Assembly: GCF_025699295.1 (NCBI RefSeq)
Contig: NZ_JAILWB010000005.1
Span: 124,001-188,000, forward strand
Reading direction: 5' to 3'
Length of the DNA stretch: 64,000 bases
From: Hydrogenophaga sp.
Lineage (GTDB): Bacteria > Pseudomonadota > Gammaproteobacteria > Burkholderiales > Burkholderiaceae_C
Below are positions 34,734 to 44,782 of this stretch, in pieces (within the stretch, counting starts at the first letter, position 1; every line of letters starts with the position of its first letter). Both the position numbers and the translations under genes were made by a program. The notes under the pieces are model-generated. The model saw only the letters and a list, made by a program, of their open reading frames with translations. It was not told the origin of the DNA and did no database searches.

Positions 34734-35465
34734 GTGCCCACCACACCCCAACGCCGCAGCAGCGCCACCGCACCCCTGGCGCCGGCCCACCGTTCGCGCG
34801 CGAACGAGGTCTACGAACAGCTCAAGCGCGACATCGCCGACTTCCGTCTCGTGCCGGGCGACCGCTTCTCCGAGCACGAGATCTGCAGCCGGCTGGAGGT
34901 GTCGCGCACGCCGGTGCGCCAGGCGCTGTTCCGCCTGCAGCAGGAAGGGCTGGTGGAGGTGATGTTCCGCAGCGGCTGGCGCGTGCTGCCGTTCGACTTC
35001 GACAAGTTCGACCAGCTCTACGACCTGCGCATGGTGCTGGAGACCACCGCCGTGCAGCGCCTGTGCCAGCAGGACGTGGGCGCGTCGGCGCCGCTGCTCG
35101 AAGCCCTGAAAGAGCGCTGGCTCGTGCCGGTGGCCGAACGCAGCAGCGACGCCACGCAGGTGGCGGCGTGGGACGAAGCCTTTCACGAGACCCTGGTGCG
35201 CGCCGCCGGCAACGCCGAACTCGCGCGCGTGCACCACGAGGTGACCGAGCGCATCCGCATCATCCGCCGGCTGGACTTCCTCAAGCAGATGCGCATCGAC
35301 GCCACCTACGACGAACACGCCAAGATCCTGCGCGCCATCATCGCGCGCAGGGCCGACCGCGCCGACCTGCTGCTGCGCGCGCACATCCAGGCCAGCCAGG
35401 TCGAGGTGCGCAAGATCACACTGCACCAGGTGTTCCTGGCGCAGCAGGTGGCGCCGGCGGGCTGA
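34734..35465 (+). CDS. GntR-family regulator, FadR/FCD subfamily
   Basis: Regulator of 243 residues. The winged helix is near 28-85 (FSEHEICSRLEVSRTPVRQA). The FCD ligand domain follows with the metal-binding His pattern (DEAFHETLVRAAGNAEL near 145, and YDEHAKILRAI). Placed last in the operon, it probably controls it in response to an intermediate, perhaps through the palindrome before atzF. Confidence 0.85.
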   Translation: MPTTPQRRSSATAPLAPAHRSRANEVYEQLKRDIADFRLVPGDRFSEHEICSRLEVSRTPVRQALFRLQQEGLVEVMFRSGWRVLPFDFDKFDQLYDLRMVLETTAVQRLCQQDVGASAPLLEALKERWLVPVAERSSDATQVAAWDEAFHETLVRAAGNAELARVHHEVTERIRIIRRLDFLKQMRIDATYDEHAKILRAIIARRADRADLLLRAHIQASQVEVRKITLHQVFLAQQVAPAG

Positions 35466-35489
35466 GCCCGGGCATGCTGGCCGGGCTTT
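35465..35489 (+). terminator. Weak intrinsic terminator after the urea-derivative operon
   Basis: A seven-base stem (AGCCCGG / CCGGGCT) with a nine-base loop starts at the GntR stop codon. Only three T residues follow, so termination may be partial. Confidence 0.35.
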
Positions 35490-35561
35490 GCCAAAGGCCC
35501 GTGTGTGGTTAGGATCGCGCTCATCTTTTTTCCAGCACCCGACCTGAAGGAGCCCAGCCGC

Positions 35562-36386
35562 ATGGAACAGCAGCCGCCCGCCCAACGCCTCTCCCTCTTC
35601 TCCGGTCAGCGCCCGATGTGGCAGCGCGTGCTCCTGTGGGTGGTGATCGCGCTGCTGGCGATCAACATCGTGTTCCCGCTGCTGTTCATGTTCGGCAACG
35701 CCATCCAGCGCGTGACCGGCGGCATTCTGGGCAGCGGCTTCACCGGCTTCGTGGTCGCGCTGGCGGTGTTCTTCGCGTTCGCGGCGCCCCGGGGCGGCCT
35801 GAACCTGCTGCGCACCGCCACCAACAAGACCACATCCGACTTCACCCGCCGCGACGACCCGGCGCGTGGCGGCTACATGTATGAGGTGACCCCCGCGCGC
35901 GCCTCCTGGCTGGCGATTCTGGTACCCCTGCCGCTGTGCGCCTTCGTCGCCATGTGGGGCGTGTACACCATCTGGATGATGTACTTCGGCATGGCGCTGT
36001 ACTTTCTTGTCGTCGGCATCATCGTGCTGCCCGGCGCGCTGGACCGCAAGCCGGTGGCGATTTCGGTTTCACCGCAAGGCATCCACAGCGACGACGTGAG
36101 CCTGCCGCTGGACCGCATTGCCGAGCTGGACGTGATGCTGGGCGGCGTGAAGGTCAGCGAAGACCCGCTCATGCCAGGGCGCAATGGCGTGTCCACCTCG
36201 GCCATGGTCGGGCGCGGCCTCGGCCGACGACAAGCCGCGCGCAGCTTCTCGCTGACGCTGCGCGGCGACGGCCAAAGCCTCGCCACCCCCATTGCCGGTG
36301 GCCTGACCCAACCCTGCGCGGACAACCTGCATCGGGATATCCTGAAGGCGGTGGCGAGCTTCGGCGCCACCGGCGCAAGCGCCTGA
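35562..36386 (+). CDS. Hypothetical inner-membrane protein
   Basis: Protein of 274 residues of no family I recognise. There are about four hydrophobic segments in the first 160 residues (VLLWVVIALLAINIVFPLLF, GFTGFVVALAVFFAFA, WLAILVPLPLCAFVAMW, MMYFGMALYFLVVGIIVL). A soluble C-terminal domain resembles a small PH-like or YdbT-like fold (ISVSPQGIHSDDVSLPLDRI). AAGGAG lies nine bases before the ATG. It stands alone between the urea-derivative operon and the cus genes. Confidence 0.65.
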   Translation: MEQQPPAQRLSLFSGQRPMWQRVLLWVVIALLAINIVFPLLFMFGNAIQRVTGGILGSGFTGFVVALAVFFAFAAPRGGLNLLRTATNKTTSDFTRRDDPARGGYMYEVTPARASWLAILVPLPLCAFVAMWGVYTIWMMYFGMALYFLVVGIIVLPGALDRKPVAISVSPQGIHSDDVSLPLDRIAELDVMLGGVKVSEDPLMPGRNGVSTSAMVGRGLGRRQAARSFSLTLRGDGQSLATPIAGGLTQPCADNLHRDILKAVASFGATGASA

Positions 36387-36488
36387 GTATTGCCCCCGCG
36401 TCGCACATCCCTTCCAGGGCAACACACCGCTCCTGCAGAAGGCCCGTCCAAGGCATGGCCTGTGGATGCCACGGAATAGAATCCGCCC

Positions 36489-36851
36489 ATGCGCCGCCTG
36501 CTCGCCCTCGTGCTCTGTCTGCTCCTGCCCCTGCAGGGCGTTGCAGCGGCGCAGGTGCCAGCGCCCCCCTGTCCCATGCACGGGTGGATGGCCGTGGAGG
36601 GTGACAGCAGCGGCGAGACAGGCACCCTGGTCGCGGACATGGGTGACTGCTGCAACGACCTCGCCAGCTTCGAGCGCACGGGGCAGCCCTGCAAGAGTGT
36701 CCAGAATTGCGGCGCACCCGTGACCGGCATGCTGCCCTTCCAGCCCATGACGTTCCCGTCCCAGGTCGATCCAGGTCCTCGCGCCCCCGCCTGGCGCAGC
36801 CCGCCCGAGGGATCCACTTCGCGCCTCTGGCGCCCTCCCACTTCCGTCTGA
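36489..36851 (+). CDS. Small exported Cys-rich protein upstream of cusCBA
   Basis: Protein of 120 residues with a clear signal peptide (MRRLLALVLCLLLPLQGVAA). The mature part has five Cys plus Met and His residues (PPCPMHGWM, MGDCCND, QPCKSVQNCG), which would suit copper or silver binding. The C-terminal third is rich in Pro and Arg. Similar short genes precede metal-efflux operons in related bacteria. The exact role is not known. Confidence 0.6.
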   Translation: MRRLLALVLCLLLPLQGVAAAQVPAPPCPMHGWMAVEGDSSGETGTLVADMGDCCNDLASFERTGQPCKSVQNCGAPVTGMLPFQPMTFPSQVDPGPRAPAWRSPPEGSTSRLWRPPTSV

Positions 36852-36944
36852 TCCGCCGCCAGGCGCAGCCCACCCGCCGGTGGTGCTGCTGTTGCACGTT
36901 GCCGGAGCCATTGAGCCCGGGCGTGCCCGCTCCGGAGCTCAGAC

Positions 36945-38207
36945 ATGGAACACCCTTCGACTTTTCTTGCCCGCACGGTGCTCGCCTTCGCGGGTTGGCT
37001 CGCCGTGGTCACACCCGCCACCGGCGAGCCCTTGAGCCTGAGTGCCGCGGTGCACGCGGCCCTGGCGCATTCGCGCAGTCTCGACGCATCGACCGCCGCC
37101 GCACAGGGCGCGCGCGAGATGGCGGTGGCCGCCGCGCAGCGGCCCGACCCGGTGCTGCGCCTGTCGCTGGACAACCTGCCCGCGAGTGGACCGGATCGCC
37201 TCAGCACGACACGCGACTTCATGACCATGCGCTCCATCGCGCTCATGCAGACCCTGCCCGGCGCAGACAAGCGCCGGGCCCGGGGTGAGCGCTTCGAGCG
37301 CGAGGCCGAGGTGGCGCTGAGCGAGCGCGCGCAGCGGGTGGCCCTGCTGCAGACCGAGGTGGCGCAGGCCTGGCTGGAGCGCCGCCTGCAAGAGCAGCGA
37401 TTGCAGGTGCTGCTGGCACAGATCGCCGAGGCGCGGGTGCTGGTGCAGACCACCGAGGCCGCGCTGCGCGCAGGGCGTGGCTCCACGGCCGACGCGCTGG
37501 GCGCGCGCGAGGCGCTAGCGCAGCTGGAACAGGGCCTGATCGGCGCACAGGCCGAGCATGCCAACGCTCGCCTGACGCTGGCGCGGTTCACCGGCGGCTC
37601 GCCCGACCAGCCACTGGCGGATGCACCACCGTACAGGTCCAGCCCGACGGCGATCGGCGCGCTGGACCGCCTGCCCGACGTCGCTGCGCTGCAGGCCCGT
37701 GAAGCCCTGGCGCGGGCCGAGGCCGAGGTGGCCCGCCAGGACTTCAAGCCCGACTGGAGCGCGGAACTCATGTACAGCCAGCGCGGCTCGCGGTTCCCGG
37801 ACATGGTGTCTTTCGGCGTGTCGGTGCCGCTGCAGTGGGACAGGCCGCGGCGCCAGCAACGGGAGCTGGCCGCGCGCCTGGCTCGCGTGAACGAGCTGGA
37901 GGCGGAGCGCGAGGAGCAGACCCGCGAACAGGCGCTGCAAGTGCGGCGCTGGCGGCAGGCATGGCAGGCGGGACTGGACCGCCTGGCCTACCTGGATGCG
38001 CAGCGCCAGCCGCTGGCGGTGCAACGTGTCGACGCGGCGCTGGCCGCCTACCGGGGCGGGCGAGAGGGCCTGGGCCCCGTGCTGCAGGCGCGCCGTGATG
38101 CGCTGAACCTGGCGCTGGAGCGTCTGGCGCTGGAGCGTGAAACCGCCGGCCTGTGGGCGCAACTCGAATACCTGGTCCCCGACACCGCGACAGGAGTGAA
38201 GCCATGA
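36945..38207 (+). CDS. cusC: TolC-family outer-membrane factor, CusC/CzcC type
   Basis: Outer-membrane channel of 420 residues with a signal peptide. The long helical repeats of the OEP fold are evident (LSLSAAVHAALAHSRSLDAS; later VAALQAREALARAEAEVARQ). No lipobox Cys is present, so it is not lipid-anchored like E. coli CusC. It overlaps cusB by ATGA and is the exit duct of the efflux complex. Confidence 0.83.
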   Translation: MEHPSTFLARTVLAFAGWLAVVTPATGEPLSLSAAVHAALAHSRSLDASTAAAQGAREMAVAAAQRPDPVLRLSLDNLPASGPDRLSTTRDFMTMRSIALMQTLPGADKRRARGERFEREAEVALSERAQRVALLQTEVAQAWLERRLQEQRLQVLLAQIAEARVLVQTTEAALRAGRGSTADALGAREALAQLEQGLIGAQAEHANARLTLARFTGGSPDQPLADAPPYRSSPTAIGALDRLPDVAALQAREALARAEAEVARQDFKPDWSAELMYSQRGSRFPDMVSFGVSVPLQWDRPRRQQRELAARLARVNELEAEREEQTREQALQVRRWRQAWQAGLDRLAYLDAQRQPLAVQRVDAALAAYRGGREGLGPVLQARRDALNLALERLALERETAGLWAQLEYLVPDTATGVKP

Positions 38208-39814
38208 ACCCGAAAACATCCTTCATTGCACTGGCCACCGTGGCCGCGCTCGTTGCCGTGGGCGCTGGCGCCTGGTGGCTGGGCATGCAGCAGGGCATGG
38301 GCCAGACCACGCCTCAGCCCGTGGCAGCCATCACCACCGGTGCCACAGCCACCGACGACCCGTCGCTGTGGACCATCCCGCAAGGCGAGGACGCCACGCG
38401 CCGCCACATCCGCGATGCGCTCAAGGCCGGTGATGTGGACCCGGTCACCGGCCGGCGCATCCTGAACTACCACGATCCCATGGTGCCGGGCAAGAACTTC
38501 GATGCCCCCGCCAAGTCGCCCTTCATGGACATGATGCTGGTGCCGCGCTACGCCGGCAGCGATGCGGCGGATGCCGGCAGCGTCACGGTGAGCCCGCGCA
38601 TCCAGCAGAACCTGGGCTTGCGCACCGCGCCCGTGGTGGAGGGCTCGCTGGTGTCGGAAGTGACGGCGGTGGGCAACGTGGCCTGGAACGAGCGCGAGCA
38701 GGTGGTGCTGAGTTCGCGCGCCATGGGTTTCGTGGAAAAGCTGCATGTGAAAGCGGCGCTCGACCGCGTGGCCGCCGGCGCGCCGCTGGCCGAGCTGTAC
38801 GTGCCCGACTGGGTGGCCGCGCAGGAGGAGTACCTGGCGCTGGCCCGCCTCAGCGGCGACGGCACCGACACACTGCAGGATGCCGCGCGCCAGCGCATGC
38901 GCCAGGCCGGCATGGAGCCCGCGCACATCCAGCGTGTGGTGGCCTCCGGCCAGGTGCAGCCGCGCTTCACGCTCATTGCGCCTTTCACCGGCATCGTGAG
39001 CGAACTCCTGGTGCGCGAGGGTGCCACCGCGATTCCGGGCATGACGCTGATGCGCCTGCAGCGCACACGCACCGTGTGGGCCGAGGGGGCCGTGCCCGAA
39101 AGCCAGGCCGCGCTGCTACGGCCCGGTGCGCGCGTGCGCACCACCAGCCCCGGCGCGCCGGGCCAGACCTTTGAAGGCCGGGTGCAGGCCTTGCTACCTG
39201 AGGTGGACGCGGTCACGCGCACCATCCGCGCGCGGGTGGAACTGGCCAACCCGCAGGGGCAGCTGGTGCCGGGCATGCTGGTGAGCATGCGGCTGGACCG
39301 CCCCAAGACCACAGCGACCTTGCTGGTGCCCAGCGACGCAGTCATCCACACCGGGCGGCGCAGCGTGGTGATGGTGGCCGAGGACGGCGGGCGCTTCCGC
39401 CCGGTGGAGGTGACCGCAGGCCTGGAGGTGGGCGGGCAGACCGAGATCAGCGCGGGCCTGCAGATGGGCCAGCGCGTGGTGCTCTCGGGCCAGTTCCTGA
39501 TCGATTCCGAGGCCAGCCTGCGCGGACTCGAAGCACGTCTCAACCAGGAGCCCGCACCTCCCTCCACCCAACAGCGCTACACCACCGACGCGGTGATCGA
39601 TGCGCTCGGCGGCGACACGGTCACACTCACGCACCCGCCCATCCCGGCGCTGAAGTGGCCACAGATGCAGATGGACTTCCAGCTGCCACCGCGCTCGCAG
39701 CAACCACGCGACCTGGAGGCCGGTGACCGGCTGCGGATCGAGTTCGAGATGCAGGACGGCGATGTGCCGCGCATCACCCGCCTGCAGCGCGTCGCACCGG
39801 AGCCTGGCCAATGA
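38204..39814 (+). CDS. cusB: Membrane fusion protein CusB with fused CusF-like domain
   Basis: Periplasmic adaptor of 536 residues with an N-terminal anchor helix. Near residues 85-115 is a degenerate heavy-metal-binding segment ([20 protein letters not shown], then [11 protein letters not shown]). The adaptor core follows: barrel-sandwich [20 protein letters not shown], beta-barrel and membrane-proximal domains. The last 60 residues hold a CusF-like metallochaperone domain with Trp485, Met488 and Met490 (KWPQMQMDF), the Cu(I)/Ag(I) site pattern of CusF. Fusion of chaperone and adaptor would hand metal directly to the pump. Confidence 0.85.
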   Translation: MNPKTSFIALATVAALVAVGAGAWWLGMQQGMGQTTPQPVAAITTGATATDDPSLWTIPQGEDATRRHIRDALKAGDVDPVTGRRILNYHDPMVPGKNFDAPAKSPFMDMMLVPRYAGSDAADAGSVTVSPRIQQNLGLRTAPVVEGSLVSEVTAVGNVAWNEREQVVLSSRAMGFVEKLHVKAALDRVAAGAPLAELYVPDWVAAQEEYLALARLSGDGTDTLQDAARQRMRQAGMEPAHIQRVVASGQVQPRFTLIAPFTGIVSELLVREGATAIPGMTLMRLQRTRTVWAEGAVPESQAALLRPGARVRTTSPGAPGQTFEGRVQALLPEVDAVTRTIRARVELANPQGQLVPGMLVSMRLDRPKTTATLLVPSDAVIHTGRRSVVMVAEDGGRFRPVEVTAGLEVGGQTEISAGLQMGQRVVLSGQFLIDSEASLRGLEARLNQEPAPPSTQQRYTTDAVIDALGGDTVTLTHPPIPALKWPQMQMDFQLPPRSQQPRDLEAGDRLRIEFEMQDGDVPRITRLQRVAPEPGQ

Positions 39815-42800
39815 TCGCCGGCCTGATCCGCTGGAGCATGGCCAACCGTTTCCTGGTGCTGCTGGCCACCGCGCTGCTGAGCGCCTGGGGCGTGGTGGCC
39901 CTGCAGCGCACGCCGCTGGACGCATTGCCCGACCTCTCCGACACGCAGGTCATCATCCGCACCACCTGGCCCGGGCAGGCACCGCAGATCGTGGAGAACC
40001 AGGTCACCTACCCGCTGACCACCACCATGCTCTCGGTGCCGGGCGCGCGCGCGGTGCGCGGCTTCTCGATGTTCGGTGACAGCTTCGTGTACGTGCTGTT
40101 TGAAGACGGTGTGGACCCGTACTGGGCGCGCTCGCGCGTGCTGGAGTACCTGAACCAGGTGCAGGCGCGCCTGCCGCGCGGCGTGACTCCTTCTCTGGGG
40201 CCCGACGCCACCGGCGTGGGCTGGATCTACCAGTACGCGCTGGTCGACCGCACCGGCGGGCAGGACGTGGCGCAGCTGCGCGCCCTGCAGGACTGGTTCT
40301 TGCGTTTCGAGCTCAAGACCGTGCCCGACGTGGCCGAGGTCGCCAGCGTGGGCGGCATGGTCAGGCAGTACCAGATCGTTCTCGACCCCGACAGCATGGC
40401 GGCCTACCGCGTGACGCAGGCCATGGTGGCCGAGGCCGTTGCGCGCGGCAACCAGGAGGCCGGCGGCTCGGTGCTGGAGCTGGGCGAGGCCGAGTACGCG
40501 GTGCGCGCCACGGGCTACCTGAAGACACTGGACGACTTCCGCGCCATCCCGCTCATCACCAGCAGCGCCGGCGTGTCGGTGCGCCTGGGCGACGTGGCGC
40601 GGGTGCAGACCGGCCCGGAGATGCGGCGCGGCATCGGCGAGCTCGACGGCGAGGGCGAGGCCGTGGGCGGCGTGGTGGTGATGCGCTCGGGCAAGAACGC
40701 GCTGCAGACCATCGAAGCGGTGAAGGCGCGGCTGACCGAGCTGCAGCGCAGCCTGCCGGCGGGCGTGGAGATCGTGCCGGTGTACGACCGCTCGGGCCTG
40801 ATCGAGCGCGCGGTGAAGAACCTGGGTGAAAAGCTGCTGGAAGAGTTCATCGTGGTGGCGCTGGTGTGCCTGGCCTTCCTGTTCCACCTGCGCAGCGCTC
40901 TGGTGGCCAGCATCTCGCTGCCGCTGGGTGTGCTGATGGCCTTCATCGTGATGCAGCAGCAGGGCATCAACGCCAACGTGATGTCGCTCGGCGGCATCGC
41001 CATTGCCATCGGCGCCATGGTGGACGCGGCCATCGTGATGATCGAGAACGCCCACAAGCACCTGGAGCGCTGGGCGCACCAGCACCCGGGCGAAACACTC
41101 CAGGGCGAGCCGCGCTGGCGCGTGATCGGCGACGCCGCGGCCGAGGTCGGGCCTGCGCTGTTCTTCTCGCTGCTCATCATCACGCTGAGCTTCATCCCGG
41201 TGTTCACGCTGGAAGCGCAGGAGGGCCGGTTGTTCGCGCCGCTGGCCTTCACCAAGACCTATGCCATGGCGGCCTCCGCCGGTCTGGCCGTCACGTTGAT
41301 CCCGGTGCTCATGGGTTACCTGATTCGCGGGCGCATTCCGGCGGAGACCGCCAACCCGCTGAACCGCGCGCTGATCGTGCTCTACCGCCCGGTGCTGGAA
41401 GCGGTGCTGAAGGCGCCGAAGCTCACACTGGTGGTGGCGGCACTGGTGCTGCTGGCCAGCCTGTGGCCACTGCGCCAGCTGGGCAGCGAGTTCATGCCGC
41501 CGCTGGACGAAGGCGATCTGCTCTACATGCCCACCGCACTGCCCGGTCTTTCGGTGGCCAAGGCGGCCGAATTGCTGCAGCAGACCGACCGCCTGATCAA
41601 GACCATCCCCGAGGTCCAGAGCGTGTACGGCAAGGCCGGGCGCGCCGAGACCGCCACCGACCCCGCGCCACTGGAGATGTTCGAGACCACGATCCAGTTC
41701 AAGCCCAGAGGCGAATGGCGCACCGGCCTCACGCCCGAAGCCCTCATCGAAGAGCTCGACCGCACCGTGCGCGTGCCGGGCCTGTCCAACATCTGGGTGC
41801 CGCCGATCCGCAACCGCATCGACATGCTGGCCACCGGCATCAAGAGCCCCGTGGGCGTGAAGGTGGCCGGGCCCGACCTGGGCACCATCGACCGCCTCAC
41901 CGGCGAGATCGAGCGCGCTGTGAAGGACGTGCCCGGGGTGAGCAGCGCGCTGGCCGAGCGCCTGACCGGCGGGCGCTACATCGACGTGGACATCCGCCGC
42001 AGCGACGCGGCGCGCTACGGTCTGAACATCGCCGACGTGCAGGACATCGTGGCCGGCAGCGTGGGAGGCATGAACATCGGCGAGACGGTGGAAGGCCTGC
42101 AGCGTTTCCCGATCAACCTGCGCTACCCGCGCGAACTGCGGAACTCGCTGCCCGAGCTGCGCGCACTGCCCATCGTGGCGCCCGGCGGCCAGCGCCTGGT
42201 GTTGTCCGACGTGGCCGACCTGCGCATCACCGAAGGGCCGCCCATGCTGCGCAGCGAAAACGCGCGCCTGGCGGGTTTTGTGTACGTGGACATCCGCGGG
42301 CGCGACCTGCGCGGCGCGGTGCTCGACATGCAGCGCGCGGTGGCCGATCGGGTGGTGCTGCCGGCCGGCTACTCGGTGTCGTGGTCGGGGCAGTTCGAAT
42401 TCCTGGAGCGCGCCACGGCCAAGCTCAAGCTGGTGGTTCCATTCACGCTGCTGATCATCTTCGTGCTGCTGTACCTGATCTTTCGCCGCTTCGACGAGGC
42501 GCTGCTGATCATGGCCACGCTGCCGTTCGCGCTGGTGGGCGGTGTGTGGTTCCTGTGGCTTCTGGGGCACAACCTGTCGGTGGCCAGCGTGGTGGGCTTC
42601 ATTGCGCTGGCCGGTGTGGCAGCCGAGTTCGGCGTGATCATGCTGCTCTACCTCAAGCAGGCGTGGCAGGAGCGGCTGGATGCCGGGCGCACCGACGAGC
42701 CTTCGCTGCTGGAGGCGATCCGCGAAGGCGCGGTGCTGCGGGTGCGGCCCAAAGCCATGACGGTGGCGACCATCGTGGCCGGTTTGCTGCCGCTGTTCTG

Positions 42801-42963
42801 GGGCATGGGCACGGGCAGCGAAGTGATGCAACGCATCGCTGCACCCATGATCGGCGGCATGATCAGCGCGCCGCTGCTCTCGCTGCTGGTGGTGCCGGTG
42901 GCGTACCGGTTGATGCGGCGGCCGCGCCGAGCCCGCGTGAAGCGGCAGACGCCCGCCTCTTGA
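39811..42963 (+). CDS. cusA: Copper/silver efflux RND pump CusA
   Basis: Inner-membrane RND transporter of 1050 residues. The heavy-metal RND signature [20 protein letters not shown] surrounds the proton-relay Asp405. The three metal-binding methionines of E. coli CusA are all present at the same numbers: Met573 (LLYMPT), Met623 (PLEMFE) and Met672 (NRIDMLATG). This supports monovalent Cu(I)/Ag(I) rather than zinc or cobalt. The start overlaps cusB by ATGA. No CusRS or CueR-type regulator gene is in the window. Confidence 0.92.
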   Translation: MIAGLIRWSMANRFLVLLATALLSAWGVVALQRTPLDALPDLSDTQVIIRTTWPGQAPQIVENQVTYPLTTTMLSVPGARAVRGFSMFGDSFVYVLFEDGVDPYWARSRVLEYLNQVQARLPRGVTPSLGPDATGVGWIYQYALVDRTGGQDVAQLRALQDWFLRFELKTVPDVAEVASVGGMVRQYQIVLDPDSMAAYRVTQAMVAEAVARGNQEAGGSVLELGEAEYAVRATGYLKTLDDFRAIPLITSSAGVSVRLGDVARVQTGPEMRRGIGELDGEGEAVGGVVVMRSGKNALQTIEAVKARLTELQRSLPAGVEIVPVYDRSGLIERAVKNLGEKLLEEFIVVALVCLAFLFHLRSALVASISLPLGVLMAFIVMQQQGINANVMSLGGIAIAIGAMVDAAIVMIENAHKHLERWAHQHPGETLQGEPRWRVIGDAAAEVGPALFFSLLIITLSFIPVFTLEAQEGRLFAPLAFTKTYAMAASAGLAVTLIPVLMGYLIRGRIPAETANPLNRALIVLYRPVLEAVLKAPKLTLVVAALVLLASLWPLRQLGSEFMPPLDEGDLLYMPTALPGLSVAKAAELLQQTDRLIKTIPEVQSVYGKAGRAETATDPAPLEMFETTIQFKPRGEWRTGLTPEALIEELDRTVRVPGLSNIWVPPIRNRIDMLATGIKSPVGVKVAGPDLGTIDRLTGEIERAVKDVPGVSSALAERLTGGRYIDVDIRRSDAARYGLNIADVQDIVAGSVGGMNIGETVEGLQRFPINLRYPRELRNSLPELRALPIVAPGGQRLVLSDVADLRITEGPPMLRSENARLAGFVYVDIRGRDLRGAVLDMQRAVADRVVLPAGYSVSWSGQFEFLERATAKLKLVVPFTLLIIFVLLYLIFRRFDEALLIMATLPFALVGGVWFLWLLGHNLSVASVVGFIALAGVAAEFGVIMLLYLKQAWQERLDAGRTDEPSLLEAIREGAVLRVRPKAMTVATIVAGLLPLFWGMGTGSEVMQRIAAPMIGGMISAPLLSLLVVPVAYRLMRRPRRARVKRQTPAS

Positions 42964-43005
42964 GGTGAAGGGCGTGCGGCAACCCCGGTGCGGGCACGGC
43001 TTCGT

Positions 43006-43914
43006 TCAGGCCGGCACATGGTGCCGTCGCGCGTACCGGCCCGGTGGCTGCCCGACGAAGCGGCTGAACGCCGTGCTGAAGGTGCTGGCCGAGCTGTAGC
43101 CCACGCGCTCGGCCACCTCGACGATCGCCATGTCACCGCGACCGAGCAGGTCCTTGGCCAGTGCCATGCGCCACGCCAGCAGGTACTCCATGGGCGGCTG
43201 CCCCACCGCGCGCGAGAACCGTTCGAAGAAGGTCGAGCGCGACAGCGCGGCCTCCCGGGCCAGCGCATCCACCGTCCAGGTGTGGGCCGGGTCTTCGTGC
43301 ATCAGGCGCAGCCCCACGGCCACCCGGGCGTCGGCCAGGCCACGCAGCAGACCGGGTGGCGCATGCTCCTGCGGGGAGGCGCGCAGCGCCTCGATCAGCA
43401 GCAGTTCCACCAGCCGGCCCAGCACCAGTTCGCGGCCCGTGCGCGCTTCGAGGCACTCGTCCCTGACCAGCTGCACCAGGATCGACAGGCGCTCGACACC
43501 GCGCACGTGCAACAGCACGGGCAGCAGCGAGACCAGCAGCGCGGCGTCGGGCGCGTCGAACGCGAAATAGCCGCCGAGCATGCGCACCTCGGGCGGGCCC
43601 TCGCGCCGCCCGTGGCGCAGTTCACCGGTGCCGTCCTGCGTTGTCGCGGGGTCCAGGAACACCGGCACGGCGGGCTCGGGGCTGGACAGCGTGAACCCGG
43701 GCGTGGCGGGCATCAGCACGAAGTCCCCCGCCTCCAGGGCGGCGGGCGCCTGCTGGTCCACCGACAGCACGCACGCGCCTTCCAGCATGGTGCAAAAGCT
43801 CGGCTGGCCGAATGCCGCGTAGCGCACGGCCCAGGCACCGGCGCCGCTGATCACCTTGGAGAACACCGCGCGCGGCCGCAACAAGGCGATGACGTCTGCC
43901 AGCGGATCCACCAT
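43006..43914 (-). CDS. AraC-family regulator with cupin_6-type N-domain
   Basis: Regulator of 302 residues. The N-terminal cupin-like sensor (AVRYAAFGQPSFCTMLEGAC, then LEAGDFVLMPATPGF) precedes two helix-turn-helix motifs (WTVDALAREAALSRSTFFER and VAERVGYSSASTFSTAF, followed by VGQPPGRYARRH). It is divergent from a short-chain dehydrogenase gene, which it probably controls. Confidence 0.85.
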   Translation of the reverse strand: MVDPLADVIALLRPRAVFSKVISGAGAWAVRYAAFGQPSFCTMLEGACVLSVDQQAPAALEAGDFVLMPATPGFTLSSPEPAVPVFLDPATTQDGTGELRHGRREGPPEVRMLGGYFAFDAPDAALLVSLLPVLLHVRGVERLSILVQLVRDECLEARTGRELVLGRLVELLLIEALRASPQEHAPPGLLRGLADARVAVGLRLMHEDPAHTWTVDALAREAALSRSTFFERFSRAVGQPPMEYLLAWRMALAKDLLGRGDMAIVEVAERVGYSSASTFSTAFSRFVGQPPGRYARRHHVPA

Positions 43915-44020
43915 GGCCGTACTCCTGCAAATTAATTATGGACTTTTGATTGTATGAAATCCGGAATGCCGCCGGTATCGTTGCGCCATTCCCCATCCAG
44001 TCACCCACAGGAGTTCCACC
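43915..44020. promoter_or_regulatory. Divergent promoter region between AraC and SDR genes
   Basis: This 106-base gap is AT-rich near 43929-43960 and contains the palindrome AATTAATT (43930-43937) and TTTTGAT/TATGAA-like promoter elements. CAGGAGTTCC before 44021 is the SDR ribosome binding site. The exact promoter is not certain. Confidence 0.35.
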
Positions 44021-44767
44021 ATGAAAACCGTTCTGATCACAGGCTGCTCTTCCGGCTACGGCCTGGAGACCGCCCGCCACTTCCACGCCAGGGGCTGGCA
44101 GGTGTTCGCCACCATGCGCACCCCGCGCGCCGACCTGCTGCCCCGGTCGCCCCGACTGCACGTGCTGCCGCTGGACGTGACCCGGCCCGAGAGCATCGCC
44201 AGCGCGCTGGCCGCCGCCGGCCCCATCGACGTGCTGGTGAACAACGCCGGCCTGGGCCTCTTCGGCGCGCTCGAAGCCACGCCCATGGCCACGGTGCGCG
44301 ACATCTTCGAGACCAACACCTTCGGCACCATGGCCATGACCCAGGCGGTGCTGCCGCAGTTCCGTGCCCGGCGCGCGGGGCGGGTGGTGAACGTCACCTC
44401 CAGCACCACGCTGGCCCCGATGCCGCTGGTGGCGGCTTACACCGCCAGCAAGACCGCCATCGAAGGTTTCACCGAATCGCTGGCGCTGGAGCTGGGCGCC
44501 TTCGGCGTGCAGGTGAAGCTGGTCCAGCCGGGCTACGCACCCACCACCCGGTTCACCGCCAACGGGGCCGAGCGCATGCAGGGCCTGATCCCCGAAGCCT
44601 ATGCGGACTACGCCCGGTCCGTCTTCGCGCAGCTGGGACAAAGCACCGCCGTCACGAGCGAACAGGACGTGGCCGAGGCCGTGTGGCGGGCCGCGAACGA
44701 CACCACGCCCACGCTGCGCTACCCGGCGGGCGCGGACGCGGTGGCGCTGGCCGCGCAAATCCGCTGA
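44021..44767 (+). CDS. Short-chain dehydrogenase/reductase
   Basis: Classical SDR of 248 residues. The cofactor motif is TGCSSGYG (near 7-14), the NNAG at 76-79, the catalytic Ser in NVTSSTTLAP (near 130) and YTASK (near 146-150). The usual Gly of TGxxxGxG is kept, but the second variable position is Tyr. The substrate is unknown; the enzyme probably acts on a ketone or alcohol with NADP. Divergent from its likely AraC regulator. Confidence 0.85.
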   Translation: MKTVLITGCSSGYGLETARHFHARGWQVFATMRTPRADLLPRSPRLHVLPLDVTRPESIASALAAAGPIDVLVNNAGLGLFGALEATPMATVRDIFETNTFGTMAMTQAVLPQFRARRAGRVVNVTSSTTLAPMPLVAAYTASKTAIEGFTESLALELGAFGVQVKLVQPGYAPTTRFTANGAERMQGLIPEAYADYARSVFAQLGQSTAVTSEQDVAEAVWRAANDTTPTLRYPAGADAVALAAQIR

Positions 44768-44782
44768 GCGAGAACCGTTCGT

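Noticed and set aside
39577-42831. Open frame of 1084 codons antisense to cusA and the end of cusB
   Set aside because: It is a His/Gln/Arg-rich shadow of the GC-rich pump gene in the opposite strand, with no family motif; cusA has clear conserved residues.
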